A DNA stretch of 64,000 nucleotides from Petrosia ficiformis (GCA_947044365.1 OX345636.1:7212001-7276000), one strand, 5' to 3'; shown: positions 1 to 11,935, numbered from the stretch's first letter. Numbers and translations are program-made. The notes: generated by a model not told the origin, from the letters alone.

Positions 1-2
1 CC

Positions 3-1824
3 ACTGATCCAGAAAAGTTTTATCTTAGATCACTTCTTCTACATGTACTGGGAGCAACATGTTATGATGATTTAAAAATGGTTGATGGTGTATTAGTTGA
101 TAGTTTTCGTGAAGCATGCATTGAACGGCATCTTCTTACGGATGACAATGATATGAAGATGTATTGACAGAAGCTTCAGGATTTGAAAGCCTAGACAATT
201 TAGATACATGTTTGCTACCATTTGTGCATACTGTCATCCTTCAGATCCATTAGCTTTTTGGAATAATTTCAAAGAGTTCATGATTGAAGATCTGTTATTA
301 AATCACAATTTAGATGTTGCAATAAACATAGCTTTAAATGAAATAAATTCAATTTTATATGAGAATGGTACAAATTGTGAAAGAATTGATCTTCCTATAC
401 CAGTTGTTTCACAATTGAATGATGAACCGACTCAAGAGCAACAACGAGAGATAGATTTTAGCATTCTCAATAATGAGCAGAGACACCTGGTAGACTCTGC
501 AATTTTAGCAGTAGAGAGTAGTGTTGAAGAAGATCCAACGCATCCTAAATGTTTGTATGTTGATGCTCCGGGTGGTTCTGGAAAGACATTTGTCTTTAAC
601 ATGATTGCAAATTATTTGCATCAAAATGGATATAGAGTATCATGTGCTGCTTGGACTGGTATAGCAGCTACACTTTTGACTGAAGGTAGAACTGTACATA
701 GTTTATTCAAATTACCAGTGCCGGTGGTAGATACAAGCTCATGTAATGTATCACCAACCTCTGAACATGCTAATTTCTTGCATAACCAGAATGTGTATAT
801 TATAGATGAAGCATCAATGATACCTACACTTGCATTAAATGCTATTGATAAATGTTTGCAGGATATTACAGGTAATAATGAATGTTTTGGAGGAAAAGTT
901 ATGTTGTTAGGCAGAGATTTTAGACAAGTTCTCCCTGTTGTACCTCATGCAACAGAAACAGTTGTTATAGACACATGCCTTAAAAGGTCAATTCTATGGC
1001 AACACTTTCAACAAATAAAAACTAACGCAGAATATGCGTACAAACAAAGGAGAGCAAGAGTTTTCAAAATGGCTTCTGGAATTAGGACTAATAGATGATC
1101 TTGATCCACCTATGAGAGATATCATTGAAATACCTGATTTATGTATAGTGAGAGAATCCATAGTTTATGAATTATTTGCCAACATTACAAGTGAAGAAAA
1201 GTGTAAGCGTGTAATTCTCTCACCAAAAAATGAAGATTGTTTATTTATTAATGAACAAGTTTTAAAAATGCTTCCAGGTGAGTCTATAACATACCTTAAT
1301 GCGGATTCTGTAAGTTGTGATAATAGTGAAGAGGTTCAAAACTATCCAATTGAGTTTCTAAATTCATTAACACCCTCAGGTATGCCTCCTCACTGCCTAA
1401 ACCTAAAAGTGGGGTCTATTGTGATGTTACTTCGTAACATTGCATTGAAAAAAGGATTATGTAATGGTACAAGATTAGAAATAACGTATTTACATCGTAA
1501 CTGCGTACAGGCAAAAATAATTTATGGGCAAAATGCTGGAAATGAGGTTCTCCTACCAAGAATAAAACTCACTCCAAATAATAGTAATTTGCCATTCTGC
1601 TTGCATAGGGTACAATTTCTACTAAGACTTGCATACTCTGTGACAATTAACAAGGACAAACGTTTGATAAGGTAGGTATTTATTTACCTAAACCTGTATT
1701 TTCGCATGGTTAGCTAAGAGCTTTGGGAGATGTCAGAGTAAAGGTTGAAGATACTGATCAACAGGGTAAAAAGCAAGCTAAAATTGTAACTAAAAACATT
1801 GTTTGTCATGAAGTGTTAAGTTAA
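3..1824 (+). pseudogene. Helitron-type PIF1-like helicase, 3' part, broken by frameshifts
   Basis: This is the C-terminal helicase part of a Helitron Rep/helicase protein, cut on the left by the window edge. The frame from base 3 reads up to a TGA at 165-167, continues in a second frame near 167-205, then in a third frame from about 208 to 1098, and shifts again near 1034-1098 into a frame that runs to 1675. Visible superfamily 1B motifs are Walker A (GGSGKT, near 571), Walker B (IIDEAS, near 801), the motif III region GRDFRQVLPVV, where the family normally has GGDFRQ, and near the end NGTRL and the LAYSVTINK motif. The reading then shifts once more, and the last block (near 1672-1824, with LPKPVFSHG) contains a TAG. 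With at least four frame breaks it cannot encode a working helicase. Similarity to the Helitron branch rather than cellular PIF1 is judged from recalled family features. Confidence 0.85.
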
Positions 1825-2151
1825 CGGAAATGGATTAATAGGAGAGAGTGATGAATATATAATCTATTAATATTTTAACTGAAACCATAAAATTTACCTT
1901 TCTAGACACTACCAAACTCCGATCTTTCTCAGAGAGCAACTACAGTTACCCCGCCATTGTTACCCACCCACCGCCCCCTCCAACACCCGTGGGCCGTGTT
2001 TAGCTTTCTTTCTGAAAATAAACTATCAGTGAAAACATTTGTACATCCAAAGGTCAATTGCAGTTTAAATTCAGTATTCTATTATTAAGTTGGTTACACT
2101 TCCTCTCTGACAGGAAGTTGTAAATTACAACCTTATAAAACTGAAAGGGAC
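1825..2151. other. Non-coding stretch after the Helitron helicase
   Basis: No coding signal is seen. A short inverted repeat at 1982-2000 (AACAC, 9 bp loop, GTGTT) followed by TTAG could be the degraded 3' hairpin and CTRR-like end of the Helitron, but the stem is only 5 bp, so this is a weak suggestion. Confidence 0.35.
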
Positions 2152-2230
2152 GAACGCATACTCGCGCAAGTGACACATTATAGTTTGAACCCATGGGAAA
2201 GCAATTATAGGGATGGCACTACGGGCCATA
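2152..2230 (-). repeat. Fragment of dispersed repeat family M1 (outer end)
   Basis: Read on the minus strand, this matches the first 80 bases of the M1 copies at 31491, 38223 and 44816: GGCCCGTAG, then CATCCCTATAATTGCTTT, a CCCATGGGTTC block, and GTGTCACTTGCGCGAGTATG. The rest of the element is missing. Confidence 0.7.
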
Positions 2231-2252
2231 CCAAAGGGCATATTGAAAGTTG

Positions 2253-4195
2253 TTAACTCATTAAAAATACATGGTACTGATGTCATCTACTAATACAAGC
2301 AAGACAGTAATATCCAGCATTAAAATTTATGCTATAAAAAATGATATTTGAAAATTTCACCACAAACTAGCTATGTCAGTTCATATTGTATATAGGACTA
2401 CTTCACAATGCGCATTGCATGTCTATCTTGGTAGATGTATAATTATATTTCTGAAGTATGCACTCAGAAGAAGATAACATCATTGCGAATGATATAATTA
2501 TTAATTAAGCATCATCAAAGATGGATACGGCTTTCTATTTTCAATTAGTGATAGTGAGCAATATTAGCTACCGGGTGAAAAAAGGAATTCTCTTTTTTCC
2601 TGCTGCATAATTATTCATTCATAAAACAGTAATTAGATATCTCAATAGCTTGTACCTCATAAAAACAGTACAACAGAGGTTACTTCTTTTTGGAAACACT
2701 TTAACCATGTATACATTGAGTGCACTACATAATATTTAACCAGAATCAGTATCAATTTGCTCTCAGGAAAGATCTTACCTAAATAAAATGGCATTGCAAC
2801 CAAATGTCATGGTGTCAATTGCCTACAGTTTATCTGTACTCCTCAAACAAGCTAGAGTTGTTATATTGGCATACTGTTTATTTTAGGAACAAATCACTAG
2901 CTCACTCAAATCGGCAACCAGTTGAATGGGAGATGCTAAACGGGTTCCTTGCAGCAAAATCATCACTGTAAAATGGGTTTGTGTTTCCTACTGCATGATC
3001 AGATGTAATAATTATCATAGTATTTAATTCACATAATTTAACCCTCTTAATTTGTCTGTTTTCTCTGTTTTATTGATCAAAAATAGTAGATCTAGATTCA
3101 ATTGAAACTTAGTAATACTGTTCTTCATACACATGAGAACAAACATGGACTATCTATTGAAGGCAGCAGTGTGTGGGCAGCAGGCTTGGGGCCGATTATG
3201 ATTGTAATCGTAATCGATTGTAATCGATTACACTTTTGCGTAATCGTAATCATAATCGTAATCACACCTTCAAAATTTTATGTAATCATAATCGGAATCG
3301 TAATCATGCTCTGTAATCATGTGTAACCGTCTGTAATTATTGCTTGTCAATTCCTGCAAGTTCTAGCCTCAAGTGCACCAGTTGAGTGACCTTTTTTCCA
3401 TTGCTAGAAAAATCTTTAGACCTGAAAGTTGCCTTATCCATGATGAACTTTTTGAAAAGTTGATGTTCATTAGATGTAATAGTTATTGTTCATAAATCAT
3501 ATGATATAATAGTTAAAATCTAATAGTTATTGTTCATTTCCTGTTTCCAAGAAAAAAAGTGTATGTAATTGTAATCATAATCGTAATCATGTTTTGTAAT
3601 CGTAATCGTAATCAGCATTTTTTGACCGTAATTGTAATCGTAATCAGTCTCAGTAATCATGGTGTAATCGTAATCGTAATCATGTCTTTGTAATCGGCCC
3701 CAGCCCTAGTGGGCAGCAAAACTATTTCATGCAAATTGTGTCACTTAAAGATTTGTTTGAGACATGAAACGAAGGTTATGCTATAAATTGTGTTGTACTA
3801 TGTGAATTCATGCATGTCTTGTCAAATCTAAGCCAAGCTATTTTGGTATTAGAATGTTATTCCCAGTTACACTGTAAACTGAGATTATATACAAGATGAC
3901 TCCTTATATATTCCATAGTAATCACAGTTTATGCGTTGATCCTACTATTAATTTACATAAAAACTGCCAATACTCTATTAACAACATTCAGCCTGACTAT
4001 ACAATTTCATATTGGACTGCAGGGAAATATAGTATTGCAATTCATCTAACCGAACTACTGAATTGATGTTTGCATCACCACAGATATAATTTTATTTCAT
4101 GTTATAATAATACAAAAGTTTATTACTGTTTTCTTGCGAGTAATAAACATAAACATTACGTAAGTATAAATTTAATGCACGCACAAAGAATAACA
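2253..4195. repeat. Segmental duplication copy A, first block (partner 53395-55030)
   Basis: This block and 53395-55030 align in the same orientation over their whole length with scattered substitutions and small indels. Both begin with AACTCATTAAAAATACATGG and end with GTATAAATTTAATGCAC. Copy A carries an extra 526 bp element at 3183-3708 that copy B lacks. No coding potential is seen in either copy. Confidence 0.85.
3183..3708. mobile_element. MITE-like element made mostly of GTAATC repeats
   Basis: The ends are inverted repeats, TGGGGCCGATTA at 3187-3198 and TAATCGGCCCCA at 3691-3702. The insert is flanked by a 10 bp direct repeat, GTGGGCAGCA, at 3173-3182 and 3709-3718. The duplicated copy near 54570 reads GTGTGTGGCAGCATGTG without the insert, which supports a real insertion. 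Inside, both arms are built of irregular GTAATC/ATAATC units and the centre is ordinary AT-rich sequence. There is no credible gene; the short open frames through the repeat are artefacts. The transposon superfamily is unknown to me. Confidence 0.75.
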
Positions 4196-4751
4196 AGATA
4201 TAGAGAAAAAAGTATCCCTATGATTCCTTGGTGACCAGCATTCAGTAATCTCGGCTGACTTTATCAAGCCTTCGGCCTGAAACACAACAGCCTACTATAG
4301 TTATTATTTTGATTACCTACTCTCCTTACCTTTTAAAGATCTTGCAGTACTTTAGGAATATATTTCAGGTAGAATAGATTGCCAGTTTCTACGTAGCAGC
4401 TTTCTTTCTTTCTTCCTGCTGCAGCAGACTGAGCACAATGAGCAGAGCTCGAGCGCGAGTTATATTACGCGCCACGCCCATTAATTGACCGAGCACCCCC
4501 GAGAATGACTCAGCTTCCTTAACTACGTATACAACGCATACTCGCGCAAGTGGACACATGGAAAAGGGGGATATGTGACATTCTGGTGAATTTTGAGACT
4601 TAGTGTATAGTGCAAAATTTTCCTGCACCATCAAGAAACACCTGTGTTAAGTTTGGTATAAAAATTCAAACGTAAATATGAATTTTAACTAATTTCATTG
4701 ATGATATCACACGTTATCTCACGTGATCTTGAAACCACGTTAATTTTGAAA

Positions 4752-5027
4752 ATGGCGTCAAGTAGTTTTGGAGCGAACACTCCCGAATTGAGAACAAGGT
4801 ATGGAAGAAAGCGTTTGAAATTAAAATTCCAGTGGAAGAGGAAAAAGATGAAGTTGCTAAAAGACAGTGGAAAAGAATACACCACGTACACAGGCGCTCT
4901 GAAGCCGGCTAAAAAATTAATTGACCTATCCTGCAAATGTAAGTATCATTGTCAAGCTAAACTAAGAAAGAGTAAGGCTGTTTACAGACTAAATAGTAAA
5001 TCAACATACACAGAGGAAGAAAGATAA
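4752..5027 (+). pseudogene. N-terminal fragment of a transposon-associated Cys-containing protein
   Basis: The frame from ATG 4752 (MASSSFGANTPELRTRYGRK) is basic and contains the pattern GKEYTTYTG, KPAKKL and CKCKYHC. From memory, this pattern occurs near the start of many uncharacterised invertebrate proteins linked to mobile DNA, with a conserved G-Y-T spacing and a CxCxxxC cluster. The frame ends at 5027 soon after the cluster. ATG 4752 is preferred because upstream codons lie next to the element's end. It belongs to the 4559-6630 transposon, with 6139-6441 as its likely C-terminal part. Function is unknown to me. Confidence 0.45.
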
Positions 5028-6138
5028 TGATGGAAATACCGTGTTGATAAGTAAGGCTAGATGGATGAACTTTGGACAGGCTAATGACAATGAAAGATTG
5101 ATGCATACCCAGAACTGAATTGCAATACAATCTGATGTCATGACACGGAACTCGGTATACTATGGATAAACGGACCGTGAAGATAATTACCATAGCAACA
5201 TACTTAAAATTTTTATTTTTTAATAAACAAATAATTATTCTATTATTGTAAATCTTTGTTGTATTTCTTCTTTCTTTGATAATTCTTCGTCCACCCTTGC
5301 TTCTACCTGCTCAGTCAACTCAGTAACAGGTAAAAATTCACTTTGAAAAATATACCTCAAACAGGAGCACTCTTTGTCAAAATATCACACTTCTGTTGTC
5401 CAATAGGCCTCTATATTTGAGGCTTTTAATTTAAAGTACTACCTGACTAACTTCCACACTGCTGTAGCATGTTACAAGACTCTTAACTTAATAATCTGGA
5501 CGGTAACAGTGTATCTGTCACAGAAACGCACGATCTTGAAGAAGTTTTTACTTCCAAACAAGTAAACAGGGATTCTTAAGTTTAAAGTACTTCATTTAAA
5601 CAATCAAGACATCTAGTAGTATTTTACACAGCACTAAAAGCAGTAGAACAATCACAATCCATGTTGAAATTTTAATTAGTTGTGGGTGTGGCAATTAAAA
5701 TTACCAAAAACTTTGCTGAACTGGACCCTTTTCAAGGACTGCATTTCCGGCTTTGTGATGCCGTATTTCACCATTTAAAAAGATATTAGACTAGGCCATC
5801 CAGGGTGCACATCTTCAAATTTCTTTATAAAAATTTTTTTACATGCATTTCAAGAAAGCAAAAATTTGACAAATTTTATAAGCTAATACATTTTCAATGG
5901 AGGCAATCTAAAAAATGTGGCTTTCAAAGATCGTCAAAAGGACTAAAGAAGACCTGCATGAATGGAGTAGAAATTGTGTTAGTAATGTTGTATATAGATG
6001 TCTCCTACGCTGCAAGGGTGCACATCTTGGAATTTCCTTACTGGTTAAGAGAAAAAACCTGCTATTTTAAAATCTCCATTGAACGCCATACAAAACTTTC
6101 CCGCTAATATACGGAAAAATTACTGAGAAAAATTTCCC

Positions 6139-6441
6139 GTGTCAAGCCATTTCTGGACATGGAAACATCCTAATGAAGTTTGGATTCGTTATACGTATAG
6201 TACAGAAGAATGTTGGAGTAAGATGAACTTACTCAAAGGAAGGAAAAAAGAACATCCACTGATCTCTGTTTCGTTACCCATTAAGTACCCTAATGGACAC
6301 CCTATCTTACCTAAAAAGGCTGAAGATCTCAAGAAAATGATTCCCTTCATTCCTGAGAAGTATAAGCAGTTTATATTAATCTTTGAGAACATTACTATAC
6401 TTATTAATAATAAAAGGACCATTTATTCCTTAAGCATTTGA
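6139..6441 (+). pseudogene. C-terminal fragment of the same transposon-associated protein
   Basis: The translation contains WTWKHPNEVWIRYTY, a basic middle, then YPNGHPILPKKAEDLKKM and FIPEKYKQF. A P-hydrophobic-KKKxxDL block followed by a proline-aromatic end is a pattern I associate with the C-terminus of uncharacterised invertebrate mobile-element proteins. The frame has no start codon of its own and is separated from the 4752-5027 fragment by 1.1 kb with stops, so the gene is split by introns or decayed. Confidence 0.4.
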
Positions 6442-6704
6442 TACTCTTTGATATTGAACTACTATTGTTTAATTTTGTTCAAAGAGTTTTAAATTTCTTA
6501 TCTATACATGCCTGAATATTTATACCAAATTTTATAACTTTAAACCTATAAATGGGAATAAGAAGATATGGTCAAAGTTTAAATGTGTTTTTCTCAAAAC
6601 TAACTTTTTGTCACTTATCCCCCTTTTCCACTGACCCCTTCAATCAAGTTATATATATAGTTCGAACCCGTGGGAAAGCAATCATAGGGCTAGGGATTTC
6701 ACTA

Positions 6705-7090
6705 ATTATTATTATTATGTCAGAATTATATAGATGATCAATAAACTTTTGTATATAATTACCTGAAGGCCCTTTGTGAGGCAGTCTATTAGAAATCTCA
6801 CTAAGCAAATGAAAAAAAAACATCACAATTATGACAATTCAATTTTATTACTTGAGTGGCAAAAAGACAAAACAAAAGGTAAAAGGAGAATTCAAAAGTG
6901 TTTGACTACCTGGAAAAGGGACTGAGTTGGCTAAGAGAACTCCTTATGTATATATGATGATAATATGAAGAAGGGACTGAGCTGGCTCAGAAAACTCCTT
7001 ATGTATATAATTATATGAAATATGATGATAATTTGCTAAGAATTTCGAATATCTTTTAACGTTCTTAACAAGGCACAGAGTCCAATAAGA
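6705..7090. repeat. Segmental duplication copy A, second block (partner about 55110-55459)
   Basis: Alignment with copy B resumes at TATGTCAGAATTATAT and runs through two repeats of GAAGGGACTGAG(T/C)TGGCT to CCAATAAGAGTCCCTG, where a transposon interrupts copy A only. No gene is seen. Confidence 0.8.
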
Positions 7091-7098
7091 GTCCCTGC

Positions 7099-8788
7099 CG
7101 AGGGGTATGACACGAATAGAAATCTCGTACAACCTCTTTACAAATCAACTCAAAACCCTGAATCTGCTCAAGTCCCAGAATCTGGAAAGGAAATCTGGAA
7201 ATCCGAAATCCTATTTGAAATCTGAGAATCTGGCAAACTTGTCCTAAAATCTTATTAAATCTTCAAAAAAACTAACTTTACTTATTATTTTTAATAGTTA
7301 CTTAACTTTAATAATGATTAAACAATTTTAATAACGCGTTTATAACAACATTAATTAACAATTTCATTCTCTATCTCACACATGATTGAGCATCATAATT
7401 TACAGTTCATTATGACATTATCAGAGCATGCTCAGTACACCCAGCATATGACAAGAGCCTTTACTAGGAGGCTAGGAGCAGCATAAATCTTGTAAAGATC
7501 CAACAGGATCAGCCACAATTTGATTGTAGTATATAACACATGATATTAATAGTACTGAATCTTTACTTTGTAGGTCATTTGGTTTTAGCACAGTTTGTTT
7601 ATCTTGTTCCCAGTTGGCTATTCTATAGAATTGTAAGTAAAAACCTTATAATTACATCACTGAAATACTAATACTTATTATGACAAATTATAATTTCATT
7701 TTTAGGTCATTTGGGTGTCTCCCATCACCACAATCTGTATCTGGCCTGAGACTCTGGCAAAATATTTTTACGTAAGTGGCTAAAGGATAATACGCCTCTA
7801 CCACCCTCAATGAAAACAATGAAAAGAAAGACACAATAAAAACTATCACTATTTTAAAAGAAAAGAAAGATACCATGAAAACAACAACATCTAATCAATA
7901 GGTCCAATTAGAGAGACAGATTCTAACAAACCGAGAAAAAAAATGATAGAGAAGAACAATGGCTTTCAGACATTCACATAGCCTTTGCACTGTTCCTAAT
8001 AATTCGATGGTTACCACCAGTCTTTCATCTAAAACAATACAAATTATTGCTAACCTTTTACGATTTCCATCTAGTACTTTTTGATCGAAGTGATGAATGA
8101 TGGAAAACAGGTTGCCTTCCTAACCGTCACTGGCTCATGGTGAGGATCCTACAATGATCAGGTACGATCAAGACGAGATGAGGAGTCATCTGACACTGTG
8201 CTTTGAGAGAAAAAGTATGACGACTTTCCCCACTATTAAGAAAAGAAAACTTATTGACCAAGAGCTTAAAACAGAGACAATAAGTGTTTACTGCCATTGC
8301 AGATTATATGTTTGCCTGTGACGGATGTGACAAACGGTTTCATCATGGTTGCATTGAGTGTCCAACAAAAGATGACCCACAATGGTTCTGCAATGATTGT
8401 ATATGGAAGTAGCTTTACATGTACACAATGGTCCAGCATATTATTATACAATATTATTTTGTCTGTACTATTTACTATTTTGGCAGAACCAAGTAAATCA
8501 GCTATTACTGAACATTGTCAGTCTATTTATATTATTATAATATTTCATTTATACATACATATATGTTATATATAATAATATCTCACTTCATATCTCGGTC
8601 TCTTAACATTCCCGGCTATTTTCAGTTTATTAATGAAATCTCTATAAATCTCCGTAAATCTCCGCAAATCTCTGTAAATCTGCGCAAATCTCTGTAAATC
8701 TGAGAAATCTCAGACAAATCTTAAATCTCCAGAAATTACAGGGATTTACAAATCTCGTACACAATTTTTATGCGTGTCATACCCCTCG
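7099..8788 (+). mobile_element. 1.69 kb DNA transposon carrying a PHD finger, 8 bp target duplication
   Basis: The termini are perfect 16 bp inverted repeats, CGAGGGGTATGACACG at 7099-7114 and its complement at 8773-8788. They are flanked by identical 8 bp copies of GTCCCTGC (7091-7098 and 8789-8796). The duplicated locus has a single uninterrupted GTCCCTGT at 55460-55467, a clean empty site. Subterminal regions carry several AAATCT(C/G) direct repeats (notably 8635-8760), typical of transposase-binding arrays. The only coding remnant recognised is a PHD finger at 8232-8412. An 8 bp duplication fits hAT, Merlin or related groups, but no transposase core is visible. Confidence 0.85.
8232..8412 (+). 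pseudogene. PHD finger fragment inside the 7099-8788 transposon
   Basis: A lysine-rich lead-in followed by VYCHCRL is in one frame, and FACDGCDKRFHHGC, then WFCNDCIW and a TAG stop, are in the next. Together they give the C4HC3 spacing of a PHD zinc finger (CxC, CxxC, HxxC, tryptophan two before the final CxxC). The frame changes near 8310, apparently by one missing base. PHD fingers usually bind histone H3 tails; in a transposon one could guide chromatin targeting. Being the last recognisable part before the stop suggests it was the C-terminus of the transposase-linked protein. Confidence 0.7.
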
Positions 8789-8796
8789 GTCCCTGC

Positions 8797-10170
8797 ATAT
8801 GAGAAAGAATATATAGTAATAACATCTAAGCAGGAAATAAGAGTGATGATTTAAGCCTAAGCAATAGTTTTGCATAATTATTATATTATATATAATAATT
8901 ATTATAGTAAAACTATATAATTATTGCATAATACATTATTGTAACCATTAAACCACAACTACAGTGCCATGACCCGCACACACATAAACATGAAACAACT
9001 AATCCCACTTTTATATTGCTATGACGAACTAGTATAATTATATACTACAATTAGTACTACATGAATGATAACAACAATGTAGCTTCCTTATGAATTAATG
9101 TAACGCTATGAGATCTCTTGATAGCCCTAACTTACCATATATCTTACTTGACACCCCAACGCATATAAAGAAAATTTCACATGCGCAAAAATGTGATAAG
9201 TATTGGCGGTAAATTCCAAATTTTGCGATTACGAATGGACGAGAACATCAAATTTATAATTGTATTCACCACGTGTACAAGTACATGAATTTTGATGTAA
9301 TGTTTTTGTAAAACATTCAGGGACACCATGACATGAGCATCCTCATGCAAGTGACAATATAGATTCAGCATACATTTTTAGCTGTTCTTATCGTTCAGCC
9401 CTGTGACTTACATTACCATATGACCCGGTGGCACCACCCAAAACCATTAGTGTGATCCAATTAACTATCCTTTCTTAGCTTTTTGCCGAGTCCATCCCAA
9501 ATTTTTAAGTCCCTTTCATATGGGCTTTGTCTTTTTTTTTCTTGGTAATGGCTGTGTTCACCTACTATGTGAACCAATCTAATATGTCTGCTATGATTCA
9601 CAGAAGTGCTAGCGCTATCTGCATGAGCTTGTATTATTATACTTTTTAAAAATTAAATGCTAAATTAGATCAGCGTGCAGTTTTTTTACCTGCCAGTTAT
9701 AAAGTTTGCTGATCAAAAACAGTGCAAAGTGCTGGTTTATTTAGTGATCAAGAAAAAGTTGATCTTCATATCAACCAGTGGCAGTGATATTCATTAACAG
9801 TGATATTAGAAATAGCCAACGTAGGAAGTGTAGTATACTATGACACACCCAAACTACCTAATCTAGTTATGTATTTCACACTCTACTATTATCTAATCAT
9901 AAGTGTACACTCAACATCATGAAAAGATAAACATCGTCTTTACTATCATCATTAGGAATTTGAAATGCAATTTAGCAAACACATATGTATACACTCTATA
10001 ACAATTAAGTATTAATTCTATTTTGTCTTGAAGTTGATTGTATGTAGTCCACCACATCTTGAAGAATCTTCGTCATTTCTAAACAATTATAATGCATTAT
10101 TGTAAAATATAATCACATTGTATTAATTAATATAGGGTTGTTACTAGCCTGTTTTTTTAAGGTACAAAAC
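8797..10170. repeat. Segmental duplication copy A, third block (partner about 55468-56725)
   Basis: Colinear with copy B from ATATGAGAAAGAAT to AAGGTACAAAACCCTTCT. Copy A has an extra segment at about 9230-9375. Shared anchors include GTATTGGCGGTAAATTCC and GACACACCCAAACTACC. No coding signal is seen. Confidence 0.8.
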
Positions 10171-11467
10171 CCTTCTTAAGAAGAAAAGTACTTGAATGCT
10201 TAAAACATCGGCTAAAAAACATTGTTTGTAAAGCTACATGTATACAGTGTGATAAGCTAGGTAGACTATTATAATCATGATAGATATTGAATATTAAGAT
10301 AGGAATTGTAGTCACAATCATCACCTGATACTCCTGATATTCAGGTTTATCAAAACATATTAATAGGTATAATATTATTATACAGATAATACTACCACTC
10401 GTTTCAATTATGGAAAAGAATATAAAGACAAATTCTGTTAGACATGATTATTTGAAGGTATCATTTTATGAACATAATTATACTAAATAGATTACAGCTA
10501 ACACTAACTATATTATAAGACCATAATTATTATAACACAGTGTTATAATAATTATTATTATTTATTCATGAATCACAGTATTTTGCATTACATTGAATGT
10601 CATCACATTAAAAATTTTAATACTGTGATGCCATAGACAGCCATGCTTTGCTTATATGCTTTGTTTCCATGCTACATAACAGTTATAGCATACCTCCTTA
10701 TGCACACATGAAATATAATTTTATTGCCACTGTGAATACACCACATACATGTACTCAGGCCTGACGTCATTACAGTGACAATATATTCCATGTGGAATTG
10801 AGAAGTATGCTATAACCATTACTAATTAACTGAAACGTTTTGTATGTAAGCCATACAGTCCTCCTATTTCTCATTTATAATCTAATTCAAGTGTTAGTAT
10901 ATTATATTACTATACTATCAGTACATACAGTAATACACATAATATCTCATAATATAATTCAAGTTATATTACTATAGTATATAAACCTAATAGTAACTGA
11001 TAGTATAAGATGACTGGTATAATATTTCACACCTCTGAATACCATAGTAAATTAGTAATATCAGTTTACACTTGGCAGTATTTCCTTTACTATTAATTAT
11101 ATATTAACTGATAACATTCTGTTAAGAACGCTAAGTACACTAACTAAAAATATAACACTTTATATTACAAAAATGCAAATACCAAACTGACATGTATAGC
11201 AAATTAAAAAAAGGAATTCTCATCCTCAATATCCAGGTAATGTTTATATCATCCTAAAGTGTAATCATATTTGCTGTATATAGTAGTAAATTGACTTTAT
11301 TGCTGATCATGTGACCTGTGGCCAATCAGAGTGCAGATAATGCGTCACATGATTGAACATTAAATCACTTATTGCACACTTTTGCGTGCAATAAGTTAGT
11401 TATTGCACACTTTGCTTACCTCTACTAACGAAGCAGCTCCAACAACAGTGGTAGTTTACCAGATCGT
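10171..11467. other. AT-rich non-coding DNA with small hairpins
   Basis: No gene is recognised. A perfect palindromic stretch lies near 10526-10556 (TTATAACACTGTGTTATAA type). A single copy of the 76 bp unit that is amplified in copy B (56729-57270) lies at about 10914-10980. A hairpin with TTATTGCAC arms lies near 11366-11397. Confidence 0.5.
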
Positions 11468-11664
11468 CAATAAATCACTTAGAACACACTTGACAGTGCA
11501 TTGTGTGTTTCAATGCAGCACTTGGGCGGTCAATAAAGGTCTCGTTTACATAACGCACTCGCCTTCGGCTCGTGCATTATGTAAACTCAACCTTTATTGA
11601 CCCGCCCTCGTGCTACATTAAAACACGTAATCACGGTAAAGTGTGTTCTAACTATTACTTATTG
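11468..11664. mobile_element. Foldback (hairpin) element, about 197 bp
   Basis: Nearly the whole interval folds on itself. The outer arms are CAATAAATCACTTAGAAC (11468) and the complement ending ACTTATTG (11664). The inner arms are GGGCGGTCAATAAAGG and CCTTTATTGACCCGCCC, then GTTTACATAA and TTATGTAAAC around a GC-rich loop. This is the form of a hairpin MITE; the superfamily cannot be told. Confidence 0.7.
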
Positions 11665-11935
11665 TTACCTGTTAGTGTACTTAATGTGTTTGTGGTATTG
11701 TGGTTTTTTTTTTACTTTGAAGATTTATTTCTAGGCTTCTTAGAACTTGTATAATCCCACACGTTTAATTGATTTCTTGAATATTCTAGAACCTTCCTTA
11801 GTTTCAGTTGTGCTCAGTTGAGTCAGTTCAGTTCTGTATAAACAACTACAATTTGTTCACTACTCAAAATACAGTATTATCATTTGTGGTTTTAAATAAC
11901 CTACTGATGGAGAAGGGACACGAGAGCCATAGAGG

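Larger units (their letters stand above)
4559..6630 (+). mobile_element. Nested transposon with 22 bp terminal inverted repeats
   Basis: The left end, TGGAAAAGGGGGATATG, at 4559 and its reverse complement at 6609-6630 match over 22 bp with one mismatch. The element lies inside an M1 copy. It carries remnants of a transposon-associated protein on the plus strand at 4752-5027 and 6139-6441. The 5028-6138 interior has open stretches but nothing I recognise. I could not define a target-site duplication, so the superfamily stays open. Confidence 0.7.
4196..6692 (-). mobile_element. M1 family element, split by a nested 2.07 kb transposon
   Basis: Outer segments 4205-4558 and 6631-6692 together correspond to one M1 element on the minus strand. 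The left segment has the CTCTATATCTTG-like end, TATCCCTATGATTCC, the GCCACGCCCATTAATTGACCGAGC block and CGCATACTCGCGCAAG; the right segment has TTCGAACCCGTGGGAAAGC and AATCATAGGG. The whole interval is absent from duplicated copy B between about 55030 and 55110, so M1 inserted after the segmental duplication, or was lost from copy B. Confidence 0.75.
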
